DNA from: Welwitschia mirabilis
Lineage: Eukaryota; Gnetophyta; Gnetopsida; Welwitschiales
Assembly (NCBI GenBank): GCA_051453625.1
Contig: JBOZIK010000001.1
Location: 84,322,499-84,374,124 of the forward strand
Reading direction: 5' to 3'
Length of the DNA stretch: 51,626 bases
Shown: piece by piece, positions 24,189 to 35,469 of the stretch
How positions within the stretch are numbered: the first letter of the stretch is position 1
Layout of the letters: each line of letters starts with the position of its first letter
The notes under the pieces: model-generated
The model's input: the letters and a program-made list of their open reading frames with translations, nothing else
Databases searched by the model: none
Told to the model about the DNA's origin: nothing
Program-made: the position numbers and the translations under genes

Positions 24189-24454
24189 GCATGATAAATT
24201 GTTTAAATCAAACATGCTATTCAAATGCACTTATAAGTACCATAAGATCGGTCCATTACTAATGTGGCATAATTTATTTAGCATGACGTATTGTAGCTAA
24301 AATAACATCATTGACTGTATTATGAAGTGTTTTAAAATTTGTATTTTGAAATTGAATTTTTATTTAAGGATATGCTAGATTTCTCCTACTAACTTTAAGA
24401 GCATGCTTATACATCACATATTACTAAATAGGTTGATCTTGTAATTATCATGGA
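22901..24454. other. Spacer, no gene recognised
   Basis: AT-rich, stops in all frames. It may contain the unrecognised 5' part of the minus-strand LINE. Contains a G-rich purine run near 23933-23960 and an (AT)n microsatellite at about 24165-24188. A short tandem, GACCTCATACATAAA-CCAAA, occurs at about 23661 and 23690. Confidence 0.45.
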
Positions 24455-24780
24455 TTGGGATCAAAGTCCTATTTAATTAGTTAAGTCATTTACCTTTTAG
24501 GGAAAAGGTTTCATGTTCAAAATCAAGTAGTGGTGGTTTACCAATATACTTGCTATTAGTAGATAGCCCATGGAGTTTTATGTTTGACTTCTAGCCACCT
24601 AATCCAGTTGTGATTTTAGCTAATAATGGTCTATTAGGTTTTTCTTTGACCTCTCACTAGGTAAGAGGTTCTAGTTTTCGGCAATTTTTTATAAGATTCT
24701 TCGATAGCCTATTAGTAAAGGCCTTGCTAAACTAGCATTACATTGCCTAGCATTAAGGGGCCTGCTAAATTAGCATTATT
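24455..24780 (+). mobile_element. Possible tRNA-derived SINE or tRNA-like sequence
   Basis: TTAATTAGTTAAGTC (24473-24487) resembles an A box, and TTTCATGTTCAAAATC (24509-24524) sits where a B box should be but matches GGTTCGAATCC poorly. The spacing and the phrase ACCTTTTAGGGAAAAGGTTTC resemble tRNA arms. The downstream part has direct repeats with CTAAACTAGCATTA and CTAAATTAGCATTA (about 24728 and 24764). No clear target duplication. Confidence 0.35.
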
Positions 24781-26619
24781 CCTTCTATTTGTTATGGGTT
24801 AATTTTCACTCATTAGAAAGATCATTTTTTCCCCCTAGTTGTATGGGAATCATCAATGTAAACTTTCATAAGGGGGCAAAAAGAAAGAAAGAGGAAAAAA
24901 AGGTAATGTAGATTACCAATTAGGTAATAAAGAAGACCTTTAAATATTTTTTTAGACTTCCTCCCCCCTAGCCTTTCCTTTTTTTCCCCAATTTGTCCTT
25001 TCTATTTTTAAGACCTTTACCCATTGGCATCCATACCCTTTTTTTTAAATGTCTGTATTCTTTTAGCTATTTTAAATGTTGACTTTAATTGTAATAAGTG
25101 TTTATTTTAAATATCCATCTTTTTTTTACCTATTTTGAGTGTTTGACTTTAATTATAATTAGTTTTTGCATTTGTTTTAGTTTGATAATAAGTTAAGTGA
25201 TTATCATAGTGGATTTTCATATGTGATTTCATTATTATCTTTCTCACTTTATCTAAAACATTAATTCATTAGCTTGTAATGGCATCTACTTGTAAACAAT
25301 GAAAAAAACCATTATCAAATAATTTATCATAAAGTCTTCCAAACTGCATAAAACATTATTTTAAGCAGTGTTCTTTCAAAAAAAGCTTGAAATAATAAGA
25401 AGAGGACTTAGGAAAGTAACATATTCAAGGAAAATAAAGTCTAAGTTTAAAAAATGAATCTTACATTCTATATTTTCATTTTATCTAAAGAAAATAAATT
25501 TTAAATTTTATATTTGTATTGTATCTATTATTAAGTTATTTGTTACACATTTATAGCCATGCAAAATATATCTTGTTGTAATGACAAAGTTAAATTATTC
25601 CAAAATTTAACCTATTCTAATAAGAACACTATTTGTTGTGATCACCTTCCTAAAAAAAAGACTTGTATTAAAGTTTTCTAATTGGATAATTTTATTATGA
25701 TTAAAGTTTTCTAATTGGAGAATTTTTCTATGCTTGCAAACTTTTGTAATAAAATCTTCTATGAATATTTGCAATAACGAATCTTAGTTGGTATGTGATG
25801 CTTATGTAAGATGGCTTTAATAGTAGCAGTCAGACTAATAAGAAAGAAAATAAGGATATATTAATAATAAAACTTTAAAAGTGAAAAATAATTTTCATCC
25901 TTTCTGTGAAAAACAAGAAAATAAGCTTTAGTAAAAGTGTAAGCATCCATTTTATTTTATAATACATGTTAGATTTTACATTTAATAGTTGTCATACATA
26001 TTCTTATCTTATTATAAATTATGCTAGTAAAGCCTCCAACCAACATTATGGTCAAGTCCTACAATTGGTCAAAAAGGGTTTGGCCCTGAAATGATTACCA
26101 TTGACATTACCATCATTATTATCTATAATCTGTCTAATCATGTAATCACTTTGATAGACTCTCATATCCACAAATGATAAATGAAAGATCAAAAGAAAAG
26201 AACCATTGTTTACTCCATGTAATTTAAAGTTACAATTAAATTATGATTTTAAAGAAACACTATCCCATGTATGTCCTTATTTGGATCCATAAAATGGATG
26301 TCATAATGTATCGTAGTATGTGAAGGCATGGGATTTCAAGATGATTACTTAACTAATTGACATCTTACTTTAACTAGTAATGGGGTCTTACAATTACACC
26401 TTTTATGTTACCACTTTTAATTCTTATATTTTGTAAAAGTTATAAAGCTTCTTTGTAAAGTGGAAACTAAACCCCCTCTTTATTATTCTATATGGTCTTA
26501 ATTATAACCAAGTAATGATACTTATCTAGTTAATGTTAGATTTCTTGATGTATTTCTTTACTTTTCTAGAAAAGAAAGATGTATTACTTATATTTGTGGA
26601 AAGCAATAGATCAGAGAGA
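24781..26619. other. Spacer, no gene recognised
   Basis: AT-rich and stop-rich in all frames. A 34-bp near-tandem TTAAAGTTTTCTAATTGGA occurs at about 25670 and 25702. Nothing else recognised. Confidence 0.45.
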
Positions 26620-29600
26620 CGATGAGACCTCAAGCAGCACACTTTCTAAGGGAAATTAAAAGACAGAGGGTGTATATATAATAAAAGGTACCAACTCAAA
26701 GTTGTGCACTATAAAAAAGATTTGTTAAGAGAGTATGGAAAAGCCATCATTGCACAACTTCCATGAATCATAGATTAGATAGGAGGTGATCAACTAATTA
26801 AATTATAATTAAAGAAATTTTTTATTCAGCAATTATGTGAAAAGTATATTGTAGTGCTAATGATTTATCTACCATTTGCAAATGCATCATCTAATGTCAT
26901 AAGTAATGTTTAACCTTAGTAACTACAGATAAATAAATCAGTAAGAACGCTAAAGCTGGAGGGGGAACAGAAGATATATTAACATGATTGTTATTGCTTT
27001 ACATAACTTAGTAATTACTTTAATAGAAACACATGTCCACAATCAACAATTAAATTTATGAAATTGTTACTTTAGCAAGTGTAGTTTAGGGCTTTTACTC
27101 ATCTTGAGGATCTCCTTAGCTTAGATTAGGCAAAAAAAGAAAGTGTCTATTATCTTGCACTTAACAAAACAAAATATTCTTAGATATTTTTCTTCTAGCA
27201 AAGAGAGTAGTAAGCTCATGTGGGGCTAAGACTCTTAGGCATTGATAATTATTATAAAGAGTACTAGAAGACATAATTGTTAAAGGTTTCTTTTAAGAAA
27301 ACTTACCTTTCTCAACTTTAATAACTAACAAACCAGGCGAAGGAAACCTTAGGGCTTTTTTCTTGTTATGGTTGTCATATTTTTTGTGTTGTTTCTATAA
27401 GGGAAGCTCTATATTTCTCTTAATCCCTTCAATAACAAAGAGAATTAGTGATCATTATCACTAAAATCTTTGAAGCATGTACCTTGAAATTGTTGCAACC
27501 ATTTAAAGGCTAGGAAAAACACTCATGTAAGAGAAATGGAATTCATTTACTACTTTAATAAAATTCAGTATAAAGAAAGAAATAAATTATTCTAATAAGA
27601 TAACTTATGAGAAGTTGCATCAATAAAACTATGTGAGGCATCATATTCTAGAGGGGTTCTTTCAAACAGATATAAGGTACTAGAAAAGATTTTGGTTCAC
27701 AACCAGGTGCATGTTATTAGAATTAGTAACAAGAGTACAGAGGTTAAATAATTTATATCTATTATAGTTAACTTCTAGGCCTACTAAATTTGAGAAAGGA
27801 CTAAGGATCCTTTTATCTTTTTTTTTATCTCTTTAATCTAGTAGTAAAAAAGATTTATGGTGTTACCAATTAATCTATAGTAGTGACTAAATGTCAAATG
27901 CATGATAAAAGAAAGACTAGCATCCACTTATTCTTTTTCGATAATGCATAATTTAAAAATTAAAAGCTTTTTCCTTTCATTCTCTTACTCCTCATAGATC
28001 AATGTCTTCATATAATCTTTATACTTGTTTTCAAAAAATTTCTTCCTTTTGATCCAATGCAGAAAGTTTTTATAGGAAGTTATTTTCTAAAGCTTAACCC
28101 TCATCCACCGAATTTTGGATCATGATATTATTTTTTAAAAGATAAATCTGTTACTAATTATTCCAAAATCTCAACTTGTATAGACATGGCATCAACTTAC
28201 AAATTCATAGCTGTCCATTGTGATTTTGGAATAGGAATCATCTCTTTTGGTGTAATGATTATGTTTTAATCTAAATAAACCCCTAAATTATTTATAACAC
28301 ATTATGCACCTTTATAATAATTTTGTTTGTTTGACTAACCCATTTATTCTTTACAATACATTATGTAGTGTCTTTTGCTATTGAGAATTTAAACCATTTA
28401 AAAGTGAATAAGTGGATTAAAGTCTACAATTAAAAAAAAAATGAATTCTCTAACTATAGTGGAATAAAGATCTTAGAATAGATTTAAATCCATCTTAGGC
28501 CTTGGAATAATCTAAATCCCTAATTAATTCTTTGAAGTAGATCTTCCTCTATGTCTTTAGATCATTATGTAGATTATTATAGATAAGATCTCTTATTTCT
28601 AACTACTCTAGACAATGCTTTTTAAACTAGTAATAACTTTGTTTCAATTACATGATTCTATTTTTTTACATAATAGATTTAAGGAATGTAAGTGATAGCT
28701 CTATTGATAATGTTCGCTTCTTGGCTCTAATTTTTACTAAGAAAATGTCACAAGGAAACTCCCACATATTTTGAGCACTTGTGCTTTGTATTTGCCATTA
28801 CATGATTAAATACATTCATGGAATCAAAACCTTTCAATATTTTCAGGTTTATGGCCTTTTAAATTGCATAGCTTTTGCTTATTGAGGCTTTGATATCCAA
28901 TTTTTAAATATAGTTATTTCACTAAGTGATGTAGTTATGTTTTACTAATTACGTACATGAAAACTTGATTCTCTTACAGAGACATTGCATGAAGATTTGA
29001 CATCAAGATATGTACTTCAAGATTTGAATGTTGATTCTCTAAGAAGTTAAAGCTAGCATTTAACAAACAAGTCCCATTTTTGGAGATATAGAAAGTTTAA
29101 TGCAACAACAATAGAAAAACAATGACTCGAATATAGGAAAACAAATCTCTCTCTAAATTAACATGAATTAGAATGCCCCTTCTAATTGATTTATTTTTCA
29201 TTTATATAAAAAAACAATAAATCAATGTTACGTACATAACAAATTATAACACAAAATATTTAGTTATAATTTTGAAAATATTTACAATTTCATCTTTGAA
29301 ATTATAGGTTTGTCAGCCTTGGTTTTCAAGGCTGATTTATGATGAACCAATAATACAAACATTGTCAAAGAGATAGAGAGAGCACATAACAATGTTATTA
29401 AGTTTGTAGGGACAAAGAAAAGAAACTACAAATTCAAGTCTCTAATACATTTTCTATAGCAGGGTCTAAGGAAATTCTATTAAATATTCTATGAGAAGTG
29501 CTTATAGAATTAGACTGGTGCACTCTACAAAAAAAAAAAAAAAAAGAAAAAAAAATTATCTTAGAAAGGAAACTGAGTTTAATGTTTAAATGTATAGATT

Positions 29601-31690
29601 ATCATCAAAATTTATGCTTAGCTTTGCGTCATGTATTGCACATGATTACACTGGATGAATAACATATGCAAACAAGTGAATAAAATGCCACATAATTCCT
29701 CCTCCTCTAATAAACTACTATGATAACAACAATTGAAACATCATCTCTTCATTTCTATGTGTGATTACAGTAGAAACAAGTTTGCTTAAACTTATACCAC
29801 AGAGAAAATTGATTAAATACTTTTGTTCATGGTTATTAAAGCCATAACAAAATTCCTAAGGAAGGAAAATCACAGATCTTTTTTTATTAAACAACTATTA
29901 AATTGCCAAAACTACTCATTTTAAATGTAGTTGTAATAGTAAAATCATAATTTAAACCCAAATTACAATCAAAGTATATTTTAACTAATATCCTCTACCA
30001 AATACAACATGTAAAAATATTCCAACAAATTTTGATTGATAAAATGCTTGAGAAAAATAGAGGAAACTCTTTAAATTGAGAACCTTTTTGACAATTTACA
30101 ATACAATAGTAATGGAAAAATGAAGATCAACTGCACACCTTAAGGACAAGAAGTCTAATTTAGTAAGTGGCTTTTATAATTTAAAAACTAACCCTTAAAA
30201 CAATATAAAGATTATCCTAAAAAACTGATACTACATAGAACCTCAAAAGATAACAAAATTTTAATGTTAAAACTAAAATACCAACAACCATTAGAAAAAC
30301 TTTCACAATAAAAAATGTAATTAGTCAAGAAAAACTAACCATGTCCATCCTTCTCAAACAAGTTGAAGGCTTTCTTAAATTTAGAGATCTATTAGTCTAT
30401 GAGTGGTTCTCCCACTGCCATTTTCAAGAGAAGCAAATGCCCAAGAATCTGCAAGAAACTATAGCAAATAGTAAAAATATAAATGTAATTCAAAGAAAAC
30501 GCTTAGACTATTGTGAATATATAAACTATTGTAAAATTAAAAAAGTTAACTTTGATAATTGAAAAGCTTTGAAGACCAAAAAGGCCATAAAAATGTCTCA
30601 TTACAAAGTGATAAATCATTATTTACCATCTTGTAATTACTGTTATAATTATTTTCATCCTTGTATTCCTTCTAGATTAAATGCATAGATTAATTGTAGA
30701 CTTGCAACTGACTAAACTATAAATTAGTAGAGGTTTCTTATTTGTAGTTTACAATTATTAATTCTCTATATATGCATAAAAAATCTTTGAGATACCTGTT
30801 TATCATAGTGACACATTATACTATGATACTCACATATCAAAAAATATTGTAAACACATTATATGAAAAACACTCCATGTGATTAGAATGAAACATTTATT
30901 TCAATTTAAAATTGATCATCTTATTTTGCACTTAAGTCTCTAGTAAGTGTAATTCAAGATTAGCTAATTTGCTCTTCCTCTCAATTAATTTCTTTTCTCT
31001 CTCACAGCTGCAGCCTATTTTTTATCTTGGTAGACCAAATCTTTCATTTGAAGCATTCTCATAACTTCTTCCTGATATTCTATAAGCATAGCCCTAGTTT
31101 CTGCTTTATTCTACTTGTATATAGATTGGATTTCTTATTGGTAGAGTTCTTTAATAGTTTTCATTGGTTCTTCAACTCCATCACCAACTATTTCTTATTT
31201 ATTAACTCATAGTGTAAAATTTTGTTGCTAGAGTTTTTTTTTCTTTTAATTTCTTATTTTCGTTATTAAGGGAGTTGTTCTTCTCTTTGAGTTGAGATAC
31301 CTTTTGAATGAGAAGTTCATTAAGTTACTTCAAATTCGAAGCCTTCCACTCCCCTTCCTCATTTGCCTTCTTTAGCAACTAGAGATTTTCCTATAACTCC
31401 TTCTTTATCTTGGTTTTTGATTTAACTCCTTTTTTTTAGACAAAGAAGGAGTTATAGGAGAATCTCCAGTCGTTAATGAAGGCAAAGGAGGTGAGGAATG
31501 GAAGGCTTCAAATTTAACTTCTCATTCAAAAGGTGTCTAGACTCGAAGAGGATAACAACTTCCTCAATAATGAAAATAACAAATTAAAAGAGGAGGAGGA
31601 ATCCAGCAATAGAATTTTTCACTATAAACTAATAAGAAAGAAATAGTTGGTGGCCTTGAAGAACCAACAAAAACTATTGAGGGGGTTATT
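26620..31690 (-). mobile_element. Old retroelement copy B (uninterrupted)
   Basis: Collinear with copy A (2729-6940 joined to 15616-16205) and extends beyond it to about 31690. Homology begins at the copy A insertion edge (GACCTCAAGCAGCACACTTTC against CACCTAAGGCATTACACTTTC). It lacks the 8.7-kb LTR element of copy A and shows a single GCAGCCT at that site. Minus-strand peptides in the right part are coiled-coil-like (VSQLKEKNNSLNNENKKLKE, near 31235-31320). The plus-strand 73-codon frame at 30341-30562 is broken in copy A and is not supported as a gene. Neither LTRs nor RT motifs were identified, so the family is unresolved. Confidence 0.6.
31150..31680. repeat. Long foldback (inverted repeat) in copy B
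   Basis: Left arm about 31150-31409 and right arm about 31439-31680 are reverse complements at clearly high but imperfect identity, with a loop of about 29 bp. Near the loop, TATAACTCCTTCTTTATC faces GACAAAGAAGGAGTTATA. Near the outer ends, ACCAACTATTTCTTATT faces AAGAAATAGTTGGTGG. The same foldback is in copy A (15750-16205). Confidence 0.85.
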
Positions 31691-33299
31691 AAAACAGAGC
31701 TTTCTCTCCTTCACCTTTTGTGATGATATATTTTGCTAAAGTTATAGAAACAAATATGCACTTGTTATTCAAATACCACTGTAAAACAAAGAAATACATT
31801 TTAATTAAGTCAAAGATAATGTTCAAGAGATATTCAAAACATTATTTTAAAATTTACAAGAACGATGTTTGAAAATGAAATTTATAAGATCTAAATAATT
31901 GCAAAAATGCTGATATCTTAACATTATAAAGGAAAAGTACAAGAACATTATACTATAGATTAGTTTAAAATGATAGATTTAGTTATGTTGGTTGTTTCTA
32001 TAAACAAAAGAAGAAAATAGTCTTCTATCAGACAGTTCTAATAATTTAATAAACTTAGAAGCTTCACCGAAATTTTAACATAGCATACAAAAACAGGTTG
32101 CATTAAAAGAAATTTCTTATAAGACAAAAACTTCAAAAAAGAATTATAGCAAAAAAATGAAAAAAATAATAAGCAGTCAAGAACAAATCAAAGGTTTCCT
32201 TTAAAAATACTCAAGCTAAAAATAGGTAACTATGAAAACAAAAAATGTTAACATAAAGAAACACAAAGCAGCAATATGCGGAAAATACAAAAAGGTATAA
32301 AGTATTCCAAAGTGAAGTCAAATAAATACTAAAAATCCTAGATGACATGTCATATTAGAAGAATAACACAGACGCCTAAAAACAGAGTCATACTAGAAAA
32401 TGATAACAGCTAGAAAATGTTGGTTAATGAGGAAAGAATTTAAAATGTGAAAATGCTTAAGTATACATTCAATTAAACCACTCATTTAATGCTTCAGGGA
32501 TTTCATCTACGAGGGGTAGCATTCTATACTTAATTGCATCAAGAGTTCAAAACATTAGATTTAAAGCCTGTTTAAATTCTTAAATTTTAGTAGATTGAAA
32601 TAACCAAAAGGTCAAGTCTGTCACCCGTCTAATGCCGTAAAGGAGGTTATTAAATCAAAATACAAACTTGTCTAATTTAAATCTGAGTTTACTCATAAGT
32701 TTACCATCTTTAAATTCTTGAATTTTAGTATATTGAAATAACTAAAAGGTTAAGTCTGTTACCTGTTCAATGCCGCAAAGGAGGTTATTAAATCAAGATA
32801 CAAACTTGTCTAATTTAAATCTGATTTTACTCATAAGTTCACCAAAAACTAATATAATTTAAATCTAAGTTTGCTTATTACCACCTTACATTTTTTTGGT
32901 TTTGGTTCAGATATGAGACAAAGAAGGAGAAATGATAATCACATAGTGGACTAAATCAAAATACAATGCCTTTTCATAGTTTTCATATGAAAAATTAAGG
33001 TAGTCACTGTACATGAAATATTTCATAGTCAATTTTCTTCAATAGGCCAAGGGTCCTACCTCACTAATTAAATCTAGTGAGTGATTTCTTTGTGGTTAAG
33101 AGTTAAAATCCCCTTAAGGAATCAAGAGGTGTATGGGGAGCCTGTTGCATAATACTCATGGTAGTAGACATGGACATAGCCCCACAGGATGTAATCCTAT
33201 GCTTCCATGTAGTACTAGAAGTTTTTGTTTCTATCTAAAAATGCAAATAAAAAAATTCTTTAATAGATTATTAACATTTTCTTTATTATTTCTATTAAA
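31691..33299. other. Spacer with a 138-bp tandem duplication
   Basis: No coding support; the plus-strand frame at 33133-33351 crosses the LINE border and is not a gene. Part may be the 5' side of the copy B element. 32571-32843 is a two-unit tandem repeat, listed separately. Confidence 0.5.
32571..32843. repeat. 138-bp tandem duplication
   Basis: Two units start TTTAAATTCTT (32571 and 32709) and include AATGCCGTAAAGGAGG and AATGCCGCAAAGGAGG. Differences are almost all transitions, so the duplication is old. Confidence 0.85.
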
Positions 33300-33312
33300 T
33301 CACTCATCCATG
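33300..33312. repeat. LINE target site duplication, left
   Basis: TCACTCATCCATG matches TCATTCACCCATG at 40247-40259 at 11 of 13 positions; both differences are transitions. Confidence 0.6.
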
Positions 33313-33539
33313 AAGATCAGCTTCGACATTTTTACAAATAGATTCATTTAGAGGAGTTGGCAAGCTAAAGCATAGAAGGGAGATAGGGCTCAAAAGACTT
33401 CAAATCAGTGAGGATAGTTTTGGTTCTATGAAGCTATGACATGTAGGAGGCAGCATCAACTACTAGACAGACATACTTTAGGTAAGTTATGAAAGTTCAC
33501 TTCTACTTCTACATTAATTTGATTTAGAGTTTAAAGAGG

Positions 33540-34402
33540 GTCTTATTCCCCAAAATGGAGAATACTAGTTCTCCAAGGAAGAAAAAACCCTCATCTTAGA
33601 TATTGACAAAGGTGCATGTTTGAAGATAGAAAAGAAACTCTAATATAGCTTAATCAATAAGTTTGTTTCATCCAGTCCAAGACCCATACTTGATCTTATC
33701 AAAGAATGGGTAGTAAATAAATGGATAGGGGTTAGTAAAGTTGAAGTTATAACTATGCCAAAAGGATTAGTGCTTTTTCAGTTAGATAATGAAAGATCGA
33801 GACAAGGTTATTATGAGAGAACCTTGGTTTTTTTGGAGTGAGGAGGCTTATCCTAGCCAAATGGATGGGGATCACATAATTAGACATGAAAATATTTAGA
33901 AAACTACTAATATGAATCCACATTTACAAGTTTCCTCTTGAGTTTTGAGATGAAAATATTTTATAAAAAATCACATCTCAGTTCAATGAACTAATAAATC
34001 TTGATAGAATAATCATTAAATAGATGAGGCTAGTCCTTGGTAGATTTTCTATTTGGATAAGCTTAGAAGATACAAAAGAGATACAATCTATAAAGTTCAA
34101 ATTCAAATGGGGTATATGCAACCTTGAAGTTACCTATGAGAACCTCTTGGTTTCATATAAAATTTTTGGAAAGTTAGGATACATCTTAGGGAGATGCATT
34201 TCTACAGCAAAGAGATGTTTCCATTATGGGAGAATGGGCCATAAAAGAAAAGAATGCAGAAAGATACTTATTAACATTAAACAAAAACAAAAAGAAACTT
34301 GTTTTTTCTATGGAAAAAGTAGGCACAATAAGAAAAACTGTCGACATAAACAAAAGAAGGAAAAAAATAGTGAATAGCATTACGATCTTTCCCAAGGAAA
34401 AA
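33540..34402 (+). pseudogene. LINE ORF1 relic (DUF4283-like plus CCHC zinc knuckles)
   Basis: The N-terminal part reads in broken frames as GACLKIEKK, LIKEWVVNKWIGVSKVEV and KGLVLFQLDNERSRQ, resembling the DUF4283 region of plant LINE ORF1 proteins (nucleic-acid binding, RNP formation). The best-preserved frame (34024-34377) has the usual VYEWLPP-like step as VTYENLLVSYK and then three knuckles: a degenerate one (YKIFGKLGYILGRC), CFHYGRMGHKRKEC and CFFYGKSRHNKKNC. In the second and third the second Cys is Tyr, and in the first both leading Cys and the His are gone, so none would bind zinc normally. The sequence ends in the N gap at 34403. Minus-strand frames here are shadows. Confidence 0.75.
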
Positions 34403-35257
34403 NNNNNNNNNNNNNNNNNNNNNNNNNNNNNNNNNNNNNNNNNNNNNNNNNNNNNNNNNNNNNNNNNNNNNNNNNNNNNNNNNNNNNNNNNNNNNNNNNN
34501 NNNNNNNNNNNNNNNNNNNNNNNNNNNNNNNNNNNNNNNNNNNNNNNNNNNNNNNNNNNNNNNNNNNNNNNNNNNNNNNNNNNNNNNNNNNNNNNNNNNN
34601 NNNNNNNNNNNNNNNNNNNNNNNNNNNNNNNNNNNNNNNNNNNNNNNNNNNNNNNNNNNNNNNNNNNNNNNNNNNNNNNNNNNNNNNNNNNNNNNNNNNN
34701 NNNNNNNNNNNNNNNNNNNNNNNNNNNNNNNNNNNNNNNNNNNNNNNNNNNNNNNNNNNNNNNNNNNNNNNNNNNNNNNNNNNNNNNNNNNNNNNNNNNN
34801 NNNNNNNNNNNNNNNNNNNNNNNNNNNNNNNNNNNNNNNNNNNNNNNNNNNNNNNNNNNNNNNNNNNNNNNNNNNNNNNNNNNNNNNNNNNNNNNNNNNN
34901 NNNNNNNNNNNNNNNNNNNNNNNNNNNNNNNNNNNNNNNNNNNNNNNNNNNNNNNNNNNNNNNNNNNNNNNNNNNNNNNNNNNNNNNNNNNNNNNNNNNN
35001 NNNNNNNNNNNNNNNNNNNNNNNNNNNNNNNNNNNNNNNNNNNNNNNNNNNNNNNNNNNNNNNNNNNNNNNNNNNNNNNNNNNNNNNNNNNNNNNNNNNN
35101 NNNNNNNNNNNNNNNNNNNNNNNNNNNNNNNNNNNNNNNNNNNNNNNNNNNNNNNNNNNNNNNNNNNNNNNNNNNNNNNNNNNNNNNNNNNNNNNNNNNN
35201 NNNNNNNNNNNNNNNNNNNNNNNNNNNNNNNNNNNNNNNNNNNNNNNNNNNNNNNNN
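34403..35257. other. Assembly gap (855 N)
   Basis: Unknown sequence between LINE ORF1 and ORF2. The long frames that cross it are artefacts. Confidence 0.99.
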
Positions 35258-35469
35258 CTTATAAAAGCAGAGAATACTTAGCAACCCCAAAATACACTAA
35301 ACACAAAAGAGTCGAATGATGTGGAAGTTCAAATGAGAGGAAGACCTACCAATAGAGCCCTCTAAGAAAGGGAAACTATAGAGAATGTAGTAAATAGCTC
35401 TCAAGCTATCATTGAAGATATTCTAAAAAAAGGTCAAGCTTCCAGAGAGGGATGAAAATAGACCTAATG

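Noticed and set aside
30341-30562. 73-codon plus-strand frame in copy B
   Set aside because: Broken in copy A (about 6283-6490) by stops, and opposite to the inferred coding strand.
34226-35290. Long frames on both strands through 34403-35257
   Set aside because: They exist only because of 855 N. The real coding content is the LINE ORF1 frame upstream.
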